Of a DNA stretch of 64,000 nucleotides, positions 11,801-31,600 are shown piece after piece. The translations under genes and the position numbers were made by a program. Position 1 is the first letter of the stretch. Every line of letters starts with the position of its first letter. This stretch comes from Synaphobranchus kaupii (taxonomy: Eukaryota; Chordata; Actinopteri; Anguilliformes; Synaphobranchidae). Under the pieces are notes generated by a model, which searched no databases, was not told the origin of the DNA, and saw only the letters and a program-made list of their open reading frames with translations. The DNA is taken from assembly GCA_029718625.1 (NCBI GenBank), contig CM056376.1, positions 28,419,424 to 28,483,423 on the forward strand, given 5' to 3'.

Positions 11801-13167
11801 GAAGGTCTGGAAGGTGTATGACCACCGCTGGGGGTCCTGGTACATCATCTGGAGCAGGTTACTCACAGTCTGCTGGGGAGTCACCACTGTCTGAGGTACA
11901 ACAACACAACGGCAGAGAGAGTAGAAAGACATCTCATTAAATCATTTATTTGATGATTAATCAGGAAATGCTGATTTTTAGACTATAACTGTCTCAACCA
12001 GAGGCACTTGGGTATGTCTTAAGCGCGCGCACGCACGCACACACAAAGAGCATTTGCATGCTTTGACAGCTGGTGGTAGGAGGCAGCTCTCAGCAAAAAT
12101 AATAATTATTATTTTATTTTTTTTAAGTGAAATTCTAGTGGCCACTAACGATATTTAAGGTTTAGAAATCTACCTGTGACGACGTGCCTTCTACATTCTG
12201 CCACGTGCTGACCGGTTCTTGCACAGCCTCCCAGTCCTCATTTTCAGACCGCAAAAGCCGCGCGAAAGTCGATTTGCCAACAGCTGATTGGGACAAAGAC
12301 AGATAAGATTACCCTATATTTCATGTTACTAATGTAACTGCAGCCATATTGATCAAATTACAAACTCTGTTAACTGGAATACAAGACCGCTTTGTGGGCT
12401 AAGTTGATTTAGTTAAAACATGTATTTATTGGCCTATTTTTTACTGCAAATCTTAACCAGGGAGCATATGCCACAGCGCACATTTATGTGAAAACTAGGC
12501 AACTATATCAAATAAATGTAATTTGAGGTTTTCAAAAAAAACCTCACCCCAAATACTTCAAACGGTTCAAAGCGCTAACTTAGAAGCGGTAGAATGCTTC
12601 CACATTAACGGTAACGTAGAATTAACGGAACGTAGTAGTGCCAACAGCAGCATGCTTGATGAGCAAATTCAACGTTAATCTGAAATGTTGTTTGTTTTAA
12701 AGTAACAATTAAATCAAGGTGAAAATATTTGCCATTTAACGTTACAACGCTTAACGATTGAGAAGCACTCAACTAGTAATAACTGAACTGACGTAACGTT
12801 AGTTAGCCAACCTTCTAACAAAATAGTAAGTTATATAAGCCAAGGACTCACCAATGTTACCCTCGACAGAAACTCTCTTGATCCGACTAACCACATTAAT
12901 TTGTTTAGAATCCGTGTGCAACTCTCCAAAGAAACAACTGTGTTTGGTCACCGCGTCCGTTGTAGTTTTCCACCAGACGCCCAACCTGTCATTACGACTG
13001 GTACTGGAAACAACACTGCGACCCGTTACCGCTGACAGGACAGCCTTTGTGCGACGAGTGCACAGGAACCGTGGAGAAACGATTAATTTGCGTTTAATCT
13101 CACAAACGGACACCGACTTCAAACTCCTGGATCTAAAAACTAACGTTAAGGAGACGGCGCGAGACAT
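8828..13167 (-). CDS. dguok: Deoxyguanosine kinase, mitochondrial
   Basis: Phosphorylates purine deoxynucleosides in the mitochondrial matrix, the first salvage step for mitochondrial dNTPs. Coding exons in gene order: 12852-13167, 12174-12283, 11694-11890, 11110-11257, 10309-10424, 9965-10064, 8828-8854; all GT-AG, frame kept, 337 residues. The N-terminus is arginine-rich and lacks acidic residues ([18 protein letters not shown]), as in a targeting peptide. The P-loop EGNIAVGKST spans exons 1-2; ERSVYSDRY is the DRS-type motif; DWHSFLL-like [12 protein letters not shown] and the lid [10 protein letters not shown] with ELAYLEKLH follow. An in-frame TAG 9 bp upstream fixes the start. The last exon codes only eight residues (VKTFFDGL), isolated by intron 6, which carries a nested transposon. 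The N-terminal extension makes it longer than human DGUOK (277). The closest alternative, deoxycytidine kinase, is less likely given the presequence and the gene neighbours. Confidence 0.93.
9018..9894. mobile_element. Tc1-like non-autonomous element in dguok intron 6
   Basis: Bounded by inverted ends CACTGATCAGCCACAACATT and its near-inverse near 9870-9894, with TA at 9016-9017. This is a common fish Tc1/mariner terminus. There is no transposase frame. The interior is occupied by a large imperfect palindrome (9290-9870). Confidence 0.75.
9290..9870. repeat. Imperfect foldback palindrome, family shared with 22.9-23.6 kb
   Basis: The left arm (for example ATATCCTTTGCATGCCATGA, then AACCATCACTCTGCTGCCAG) reappears inverted in the right arm around a centre near 9620 (TTTTTCCATAGAG...). 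The same foldback sequence occurs in mob1a intron 1. Each arm is about 250-300 bp with scattered mismatches. Confidence 0.75.
10690..11105. repeat. ~50-bp minisatellite abutting the dguok exon 4 donor
   Basis: About eight units with the core TGATTGGTGCTTGTTGTGGG followed by TGGGTGGTACC, at 50-51-bp spacing. The array lies in dguok intron 4 and begins within a few bases of the exon 4 donor at 11109. The donor-proximal sequence itself looks like a degenerate unit. The repeat is open in several frames, which is an artefact. Confidence 0.85.
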
Positions 13168-16100
13168 GGCCTTCTATTTATGAGGTAATGTCAATTAACC
13201 AGTTACGGTATAAACATTGCTGCGCACTAGACACCGCGGCTGCCTGGTTTGAGCAGGGCAGCGCATGCTTTCTGCATTCATTCAATATCAGTAGTTGGAA
13301 AAACTCGACTACACGTTTCTCTGCTCTTCCTGTATGCCCCGGATGTTTTTAGCATGTGACTGTTACCCTAATTAATTTCCGGATGTGTTACAAACGGGTT
13401 ATTCCAATATTTTTTATGACCTTTGGTATATCAGAGGGTTGACTACTTTATTTATACAAATTCTAGCGTTTCAGCCAGAGACGAGTAGTGTAACAGTAGT
13501 GGGTGAAGTGGACGTACCGATAGTGGATAGACCGAAACATCTATAATCTTATTGGAGGATCTGCGCAACTCTCGTGTCGAACGTAAATTTGACTTCAGTA
13601 GCCTACCTAGATTGTACACCGACTTACGTCATCTTGGATGAAACTCGTTAAAGGGAAAATGAAGGCTACCATTTTCCTTACTGGTTAAAAAAATTATAAA
13701 GAGCAAGAGCATCCACAGAAACAGTGCTATTATACATTCCTACATTTACAGTATCGTAGCTGCGTTGATAAAGATTTCTGCACCAAAAGCAAACATTACA
13801 CACACAAACACACGCGCACACACACAAAGGAAGGAAAAAGAAAACAAGTATTCAACATATTCCCTCTTTATTTCATTTTACAGCAAGCTACTGTGAAGGG
13901 CACTGACATTTCAGTATGTGGACGGTGTCCCCCTAAGGCACGATTCTGCCGAAGATGCTCTGAAAAATTATTTCATTTAAACAATGAAACTGAAAGGAAT
14001 GGTAATGCACCTATTCCAGAAAACACTATACCTCCAAAAGATGAATGAATTTTAAAAACATAAACCTCACATAAAAATAAAGAATAAATCATTTATCTAA
14101 ACTATTCTTAAAAATTCTGCCATATAAAGAATAGAACATAATGGACAATTCCAAATATTTGATGTGCAGAAATGACCTAGAAGCAAAACGAGTTCTTTAA
14201 TGGAAACAAGACGATTAAATGATAAAACTAAACTATATTTACACAGATTACAAAATAAACATGTAAATTGATGGAAACAAATGGAGTGGTGGACTTTTTA
14301 AACAAAGGCAGTAAACCACAGTAGCACATTGAATGACACAGCTCAACACAGCCTGTACCCAATAGTGCTTTACAGTTTCTTCTTTAACCAATCTGTTCTA
14401 ACGGTCCATGTTACATAGCGTTTCTCACCCTGGTCCTGACCCCACACAATATATGCAATATGTTCCTACTGCTTTTAACCAATTAATTTCATTGAGCTGT
14501 TGCTTGAATTTCAATCTGTACTCAGACATCTCTTCACAGCCAACCAGCTGTAAACTGGAGTTCTTTTGCCAACCTAAAAAGTAATCCATAAAGATTTATA
14601 CGGTGCTCTTCCCTGCACCTTACAAAGATCCTTCCAGCTACATGTTTCCCTTCACAAAGAGACTAACATCAGATATTCAAGAAATTATGTCAAACCCAGA
14701 TCAGTAATCAATTATTAATTAGTAATTAACCTTAAGCTCGATCAAATTAAAAATGTCTGTAGTGTGTCCCCAGGACCATGGTGGAGAAACATTGATTTAA
14801 CGTGCCACTTCACAAGTGGAATGAGCGAGTAGATATGATTCAGTCTTGGATGTATACTGCATGAGATTAACCCCGGTTAACTGGAAATTACCAGGTTCTG
14901 CAGGAAATGACTCAGAACAGAGACGGAGACAGGAACATGGTAAAACACCAGCCGCAGTCCATAATCAGCTCAAACCTGCTTTTCAGTCATTGAAGTACAG
15001 ACCACCTCTTTAGCCTTCACAGAAAAAAATGTTGGTGTAAATTTAACACTAATGGTGCACATTTAACACCCCAGGGTGTTAAGTGTACATCACCATTTTT
15101 TCTGTGTCCCTTTCTTTACTGCAGGACAGAGCACTCAATTTAACACTATTTAACATGTACACTCGGCAAACAGATGGGGAGAAAAATACCATCCTGGAGT
15201 GAATATCCCTTAAAGGGACACCCCCCCCCCCCACCATACAGTATATGCAACGGTATTTCACTGTGCCCTGAAAAATTAAGGTCTATGCATAAATAGAAAG
15301 GAACAGTCACAACTTAAGGTAACATTGATTGACGTACTTATTAAAATATTGCTGGTGGAAATTTTTTAAGTTTACACAGAATCATTTTTGTCCGATTGAG
15401 TAGGCACAAGCATTTATGTCTCGACCCTCAACTGACGCATACCATACGTAAATCCGGTTTAACTTTCACTCTTCTTTCTTCATGGCAAGATCATGGAAAA
15501 AAAGAAGGGCCAAGATAACTTGGATAAAACCCCCATTCAAGCTGGTAATTTCAGAGGATTTTGACTTTAAACTGAAGTACAAACTGCCAACCTACTACAC
15601 TGCTTAACTGAAATATTAAAAAGTATACAATAGAAAAAAATCATAGTTTTAATAGAAAACTATGCAAACTGAACCCATTTTTTTCTTCAAGTAAAATGTT
15701 TCAGCCATTTTATTCCCTGTCTCAAGATGAGTAGCCTGCTTATAGTGAAAATAAGTTGCAGTTTTGTAAAAGTGAAGTAAAAATGTCACACGTAAAAAGG
15801 ATTTGATTGTATACTGATGTTGTTAAAATACAATGGATACAGACAACACTGACATTCAAACTCCTTCCTGTGCATGTTTGTGCTACACATGATTGAAATT
15901 AAACATTTTTACGTTTCTTAAAAATTCACAAAACTATATATTTTTCCCCCACTATGCCTGATACTTGGTTTAATTTAAATAATCTAGTTTTCATTTTAAA
16001 TAGATCTTTGTAAAACGTAAAAACATTTCTACTCACTTTAACAAGATCATGTGGAAGACAGCCACCTAGCAGATTAGTACTTCTCTCTTAAACTTAGATT

Positions 16101-16783
16101 AGTACTTACGCTTTTTGTTGCTAATATTCACCATTTCTCCCTTTATGAATACCCACAATTTCCCTAAGGTTTTAAAAAATAAATGCATGCTAAATCCCTT
16201 AAAAATAAAAATAGTAAATTAAAATCTAATCTCAAATACAAGAGTAAAATCCTACAAAACTTAATTCTATTCAATTGCATTTATAAGACCGTAATCTTCT
16301 CAGAAAGATGTCGGTTTCAGCCATTATTCCGCAAACCGCATTGGTCCACGACGAGTTAAGATATTTCACTTATAGCTCTTAAGATTATCCATTTATCTTT
16401 AACAAATACTAAATTCTCAGGTATTTTGCATACCTCAGTAAACCTCAGTATTACAGACTATTTCAATGAGGAAACCATTTCGCTCATCAGTCACTCTTCA
16501 GGAAATGAAGAGGTACTCTACAAGGCAAGACTAAAAAGGGACCGTTCTCCACATGAAGCAGGACAGTGGCACACACACACCCCAGGATGTGGTGGGAGAC
16601 ACTCGACCAAAGGCATCTCTGGTTGAGGAGGGAAGAGGTGGTCCGAACCTCCGGCACCACAAAGAACGCAGGAGACAGCGAGGCTGAGACAGGCACTAAG
16701 AGTGACGAGAGAGAAAACGGAGGCAGTGATTGCAGGAGAGAGCGAGAGAGAAAGAGAGGCACTAGGATGGAGTACGGCTCCCT
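13168..16783. other. dguok-mob1a spacer, probably mostly mob1a 3' UTR
   Basis: AT-rich, no exon recognised. It follows the mob1a stop on the minus strand, and a minus-strand AATAAA near 13867-13872 could end a long 3' UTR. The right edge (13168 to about 13700) is the dguok promoter area. A hairpin repeat lies at 15017-15107. Confidence 0.45.
15017..15107. repeat. Short hairpin repeat
   Basis: CACAGAAAAAAATGTTGGTG at the left is roughly inverted by CATCACCATTTTTTCTGTG at the right, with internal TTTAACAC / GTGTTAAG pairing. It looks like a tiny MITE or solo palindromic repeat. It would be transcribed if the mob1a 3' UTR extends through it. Confidence 0.5.
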
Positions 16784-24784
<8,001 letters not shown>

Positions 24785-26194
24785 CGTTGCAAACTTTGTT
24801 CTTATACAGAAACTTGGGGAAATGTGCACACAATGCAAAAACCAAAAAAACGTGTGTTGTTGTTGTGAATGTGTGATGAGCAAAAATAATCCGACTTTTC
24901 TTCCGTTTTCTACCTGGCTAACTGTCGTTAGCTTTATGAATAACTACTATAAACTTTGAAGATTCTCTCTTTCACTTGGCACCGCACAGAGCCAGTACTG
25001 TAGCGTGAACACATCTTATCGCGAGAGTACCACTACGGGAGCTGAACCTTGGAGCGGATTGACGTCATCATTTATCAGATGTAAAAAAAAAAATTTAAAA
25101 AAATGTAAAAAAAACATTTTGCACAGAACTATAGTCCTGTGGGTCACAGGTATAGCTAGTACCCCGTATCGCGTACTTTTGTGCTGTACCGCACTTGCAT
25201 GCGAATTACGGTTATAAGCATTATATCAGACTCGGACACAAACATGGAAAACTTCCTCTAAATAAAAAACAATGTCTAAATATTATGGTAGAATACCATG
25301 GAAATTCTGTTACTGCTACCAACAACGCGGATGTTGACTGGCATATTGGTCAATAATGCCAGAACCTTCCTGTTTCATTTTACAGCACAAATGCAAACTG
25401 TAACCCAGTTTCTACATTAATGGAAGAAGTAGATGAGAACACACGTCAACTTAGGTAAATATTTGCTTATAAAGTATGAGCCTACAGAGATACAGAGTCT
25501 CTGTATAGCTTTACTTGTGAGTCTGGCTAGTAAAATGATCAATTAAAAATAAACAAGAAATAAAAAAGGTTTAGATGACTATGATTACATTTGCCACATG
25601 TATGTTGCATCATACTTCCCCATAATATTGCCCATAATCTTACTTTATCCTTATAAGATTTGTTCCTACTAAATATCAATTTTGCAACAAATCATCCTCT
25701 TCGCATTCTGCAATGTGATACTTTCCAGGAGAAGTAAGATTAGGAACAGCACAAGCCTTATCCAGATAATTTTTGTTATTTGAAACAAGTTTGAAAATTA
25801 TGCAAAAAAAAATTAAGGTTGAGGATACAACTATTATGTACTGCAACTATTCAACTGCCTGAAATAAATGTCATTGGAACACACACACATCACAACGCAA
25901 CACACATGTTATAGAAAAGACACACTTTTTATATTATCAATATAAAACACATTTTACATCTTGAGTGTTATACTACAGGGTTGCTATTTGGTCATTGGAA
26001 CTTGCTATAGTACATGAGTTTCACTCTAACTATTTACAAACAAAGAATGACTTAATATGTGTAAAACACATGGGAAGATCATATGGACAAGGCCCCTACT
26101 ATAAAGTTTACAAGGTACTGATAAGTGGGTGCAGTTCTGTATGCAAAGCCATAATAAACCTCAAAAAAATAAAATAAGATGTTAAGTGATATAA
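24785..26194. other. mob1a upstream region
   Basis: Contains the mob1a promoter and 5' UTR (24785 to about 25060) with no TATA recognised, then AT-rich spacer. I see no gene in it. mob1a and mthfd2 are head to head but 3.9 kb apart, too far for a simple shared promoter. Confidence 0.4.
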
Positions 26195-26655
26195 GAAATG
26201 GTGGTTTTAATATTTTAGATTTTACACTGTTTGATCAGATCATAAAAGCAAATTGGATTAAGAGATATCTCAAAAAACCTTATACTATTTGGAATCTAGT
26301 CCCAAATTATGCATTTCGGAAGCTTGGTGGTCTCCATTTTTTGCTTATGATGTAGAGGAAACCTCTTGCCAAACTTGCATGTGTTGGTCCATGCTTTACA
26401 AACATTCTCACACAAATGTTCCATTTGGAACAACAAAGATGTAAGACACGTAAACAAAACTTTATTTTATAATAAATGGTTACAGAGTAAAACATTTTTT
26501 TTTGTAAGCCAATGAATTGGTGAAAATGGTGAACTGTATACATATTCTGATTTTATCCAGAAATATAAGGTTGCAACAACACCCAGAGAATATGCCATTG
26601 TGACAGACGTCATTCCGGATGGTATTTTGAGTCTAATGGCACCCTATAGAATAGA
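26195..26655 (+). pseudogene. L1 retrotransposon ORF2 remnant (C-terminal region)
   Basis: Broken plus-strand frames read KANWIKRYLKKPYTIWNLVP, FRKLGGLHFLL, IWNNKDVRHVNKTLFYNKWL and GENGELYTYSDFIQKYKV, resembling the C-terminal part of fish L1 ORF2 after the reverse transcriptase. Several frameshifts and stops interrupt it. A second collinear piece lies at 27480-28010. Confidence 0.7.
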
Positions 26656-27300
26656 ATAGAATAACTTTTATTTTCCCTTTAGGGACCTTCAGTTGTAGCC
26701 ACCAGAAACAACAAAAAAAACATAGACAGTGGGGCAAACCCACAACACACAAACAAACACACCAAATAAAGACATTCAATATCAAATTAAATGAATTAAA
26801 GTTGAATAGAGCCATGATTAAAAATCGCCCCCTCTGTCCCGAGATGTCCAGTGTCATTTAACAGTCCAACACACAAACTCCGCCTCCACGACTTTCCTCC
26901 ATCCACGCAGTGTTGCGGTCTCTGTACACTGTCGAAACGGAGCACCGAATTGCCTTCCCACTCATTGCCTCACTCCTCCCCCACACCATCTTCTCCGTTC
27001 CTTCCATGGTTGCCCTTTGAAGACCGCCTGCACTCCCGGATCAGTCCCGACATCTTCAACTCCGGTGAAGAGCAATGGTAAACTTTGTTGCTGCAGATCC
27101 AACGGACATTCCCGAGCATATGTTGCCAATGCGTCTCCATGGTGACACCACAAAAAAATGATCCCGTCTAGACAATTCGCCAATATCATCAAAACAAGTG
27201 GCAGGAGTGCCCCGAAAAATCTCCAGCCCGCCTCCACGCACTACAACTGACACACAATGCATGAAATATCATTACACAATTCAAATGAAGCATTTTCTGA
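26656..27300. mobile_element. Insertion splitting the L1 remnant
   Basis: The L1 frame breaks at a TAGAATAGAATAGAATAA microsatellite followed by CTTTTATTTTCCC, the look of an antisense retroelement tail. A CT-rich segment (26880-27240) follows that I cannot assign. L1-like sequence resumes downstream. Identity of the insert is unknown. Confidence 0.4.
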
Positions 27301-27479
27301 GCACACAATAAGCAATGAACCCGTAATAACTTTAGCAATTCTACCCATAATTCAGTTTGTCCATCACTATACCCTATACCTTATCCCTATACCAATTTGA
27401 TACCTGTAACGTCTTTATTCATTTTCAGAAATATCACCATACATGGTATCTATGTTTTGCATGAACTATTTAACATTAA

Positions 27480-28010
27480 ACTCATTAGATAAATCTTTAA
27501 TATAAGAGTTACTCCGGCCAAATTCATACAGTGGGGGTCTAGATATAATATTAACTGGCATAACCTATTGCTTGGACTAACTCTTATAAATATATTCTTA
27601 CAAACCATGTGAGGAAAATTACCTTTGAGATCATACACAAATGTTATCCATGCAACAGTGTTATTTTGAGATATATTTCAGGAGTGGAGGATAATATGTA
27701 ATATGGATGGAGAGTTGGCTGAACATTTATTTTGTAACTGTCTATACACAACTATGTTTGGGTCTGACTTTAAATATGATATTGGCAGAGGGTTGGGTTA
27801 ACAAATAATATGTGATTTTATTACACTGACCCTCATGTAGACTCATGTGTTTTTGTTAATTTATTCATTCTGTTTGTTCATAAGATTACATTTTCAAAGC
27901 AAATTCCTAAGTACAGGGCCTTTGTGGTAGATTTAAAAAACAATTTAACTTAACTACACCGTATAAGAAACAATAAATCTGAAAAGTACCTTAAACTACT
28001 TTACATGTAT
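27480..28010 (+). pseudogene. L1 ORF2 remnant, extreme C-terminus
   Basis: Plus-strand frame with NHVRKITFEIIHKCYPCNS, 'ILRYISGVEDN' and 'GELAEHLFCNC' resembles the last part of L1 ORF2, with stops. It continues the piece at 26195-26655 in order and orientation. Confidence 0.6.
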
Positions 28011-28660
28011 GGTTTTCTTTGATATGCCTCTGCCTGATGTGATCCTCTGGTCCTAATGCATTTGTTTTTTCTCTTATGTTTCTTTGAAATGTATTGTCAA
28101 TGCTTCCAAGCACTCTCGGAAATAAAGGTACAGTGGAGGTAGATTTTTCTTCTTTAATTTCCCAAAAGTATCCGAAAAGTACGATAATGTTCTATTTTGG
28201 TACTAATAAGTTCTTTTTACAAGTAAAAAAGGTACAAATTAATTATGTATTGCTGGCTAGGGGTACAATTTTATCTACCTATAGTGACAAGCGTTTGGAC
28301 CTTTTTAGGCACTTTTCGGACATTTTTTTCCTGAGAGTGTATACGTAGGCTAGGCTTCCTGTAAAACATTTTTTTTTGTAATAAAAAGTTGAGAAGTTGC
28401 CTTACGTAAAGCCACCGGGGTGTGTATTAAGGTGGGCGTGGTTTAACGTGTAATCGGAGGTGTGGTCCATGGTCGGAATATTCAAATATCCCATGACGCA
28501 GAAAATATGTGTGACAAAGAGGGAGTGGCAAAAAATTCACATCACTCCTTCCTTCTTCCTTACCGTCTGCCCTCTCTACCGGCGCGGTCTGAACCTCCAG
28601 CGATCCGTGCTTGAAGTTACCGGGTTTTAATATATATATACATAATTTAAGAACAACGCA

Positions 28661-31600
28661 ATGGCCACGTTAAGAACACTGAGGAAATTTTGCCAAAATT
28701 CCCATCAAGTATGTAGACTTCATTTGTCAGCGTCTAGGTAAGCGATTCAAATAATTATTTTAAATAGTTAAAATGGTTACTGTATTATGGTTGGTATGTT
28801 ATGGATAGAGTATTGTCAGTCTGCTAAAACTTTCCCCGGTGTGTAACTTGGTGAGCCAGATGACTAGGCTACCGTTAGTTAGCTAACGTTAAATTGCCTT
28901 AAAAACCGCAAATGGTAGGCTACACCTATGGGCTACACCAGTAACGTTGGCTAGGTCGTAGGCTCTTGTAAATCAATTCGCGTATCATTCTAGGACATTT
29001 TCATGACGCATGATTCTGGAAGACAGGGCGAGTAAACCCCGTGAGACATTTTTGTGTTTATAATACTTGTTCGTGAAACAGCTGCTGCTGAATAAATGAA
29101 TCGCACATAGCGCCCCTAGAGGAGATTCCTGTGTAATTACAGCGCGGCTGATGAAATCGTGGGGGCCACTTGCGTTGTAAGGTCCACCACATGGTCTTTG
29201 ATGCAGCATAACAAAACACGAGGTGAAGCACTACCTGTTATATTTTAATAAAGATATCCGCCTCACTCTAACTGTGCATTTCACACGGAACCATTTCCCA
29301 GGTCTGACCTGTGTTTGACTTCTCTGTGGGCTATCTTTAGGAATCCCCCCCCCCCCCCCCCCCAGGCGTCTTCCCCACAACCCATTCACACCCAGTGGCC
29401 ACAGAAAAGTTTTGACTCTACTCTGCCTTTTGTCTGTATAATGCAGCTGTTGCCTGAATGTCTACCTCTCATGCTGTGTTTCTTACATGCGGAGCTATAA
29501 CTCCTAAATTTATGTATAATAACTCTGCTGCTGATTTGCGTGGCTATGTAAATGCAGACGGAGCAGCATAAAGGAATGCTTGACACGTAACGGCTAAGAA
29601 GCATGCTTCACACTGCAGACAGCTGATACTGCTATATCACTGACTGAACTCATTCCTGTACAGAAATGAAGGTTTAAAGGTTGAAAGGTCAGGAACTGCG
29701 TGAGAGAAGAGTAGACGCTTGTTTTGAAAACATTAGACGAGAATAGCGGGTTTTGTGATGAGTTTTCAACGTGCATAGAATGTGTCCTAACCCTTTCCCC
29801 CACTGGCCCCTCCACAGACAGGAAGCGGTGGTGATCTCCGGCAGGAAGCTGGCACGTCAGATCCGGGAGGAGGCACGGGCGGATGTGGAACAGTGGGTGT
29901 CGACGGGGAACCGGAGACCCCATCTCAGCGTGGTCCTCGTGGGGGACCATCCGGCGAGCCATTCCTACGTCCTCAACAAGACTCGCGCCGCTGCTGACGT
30001 TGGTACGACCGCCACGCCCCACCTCCACGCCATGTAATCCCCTACAGACCCACAGCGCAGGAACACCTGTGTGTGGTCTGAACCTTACAAACACACCTGG
30101 GTGCTCCACTCAGAACGGGGTCAAGTGTATATTGTACATTCTTCAAATGCCGTATTTGAAAAATGTTCCTGCAACGTTTTAAAAAAAGATTTGTCACTAA
30201 CAAGAATGTTCAAATATTCTGAAAATTGGTGGAAAACAGATTCTCTTTAAAAAAAATTAAAAAGACTAGTAAACAGGAGGAATTTTTACTTATTTGGACC
30301 CATTTCTGGGGGGAGCACACGAGGAAACTTGGTACACATCGCATGCATTCCGTTTGCTCAGTTGTTACAAATTCCTCTGAATATAAAATGCAAGAACTGC
30401 AGCACAGGACTTACTAATGTATGTTATCCGTGAGTATAGCCTCACAGTTTTTTTCCCTGTGCATGCTGTCCTGGAGATTCTAACCCTCCGTAGAGTAAAA
30501 TTGCAGGAGCATGATCCTCATAATTGGGTCTGTAATGCGGTCACGCAGAATGCAGTTATTGCCAAAGACTCCTACCAGCTCAGGGTCTCAGATAGGAGGA
30601 CTATTTTGGGCTGGTCTTCGGTGATAAGGGGGTAAGGCTCTGTACCTCCTGGCACATCCCTCCCCCAAACACATCCTATCTCACCCCACCCAACCCCGGG
30701 GCTTAAATTGAACATCTCCACACCTGCTAAACACAGGTCAAAGAAGCATTTGCTAATTTGGCATCACGTGATTCGTTCTCTGAGGCCGAACGCTCTGAGA
30801 TCACGCTCCCTATTCAGAGTTTCAGATTGGACTGCTGAGGAAGGTTATTATGGTAGATTAAGACGTAGGGGTGACTGAGCTGCCTGAAAGAAAATAAACA
30901 GGAAAAACAGTGAAGGAACAGCCAGGGGAAAATGAAAAGATGTTTATAGTGGAAAGTTGAAAGAAAAGGAAACTGTTGTGTGCAAAAGAATAGGTCCAGG
31001 TAAATGGAAAAGTAGTGTCACGTGTATACATAACATGAACATGTTGCCTATATTTTCATTCTGTGGGAATATTATTTTGAATGATTACTGGATTGTATTC
31101 ATCCCCAAGGCCCCCTTCTCACCCTTTGACCTCTGACCTCAGTCTTTGTGACAGAATAATTTTGCCCCCCTACACTGTCGCAGTTACGAATTTCACCCTT
31201 CTCCTTTGTCACATATGGGAGAAGATACAGTCCACTTCACAAGCACCACCCAAGTAATACCGCTGGAATATTCCACTCCCAGAGCAGCTGGCTTCCAAAA
31301 CTGCGGGCTTGAATTACGATTCCTTTCACTTCTATTTTTGGCACGCTGACCGGCTCCGTCACTGATCATATGACGGATTTACTCCTCATGCCCATTTTCG
31401 ACCGAGCTGAAACATGCTGATGGTGAAGCTCCATTCCCCCCAACCCCCACCTCCCTCCCTCCAGGAATCAGCAGTGAAACCATCCTGAAGCCCTCCAATA
31501 TTACTGAGGACGAGCTGCTGGAACTCGTCCACAAACTCAACACTGACCACAGGGTGGACGGCCTGCTGGTGCAGCTGCCCCTGCCAGGTGAGTGGAGTCT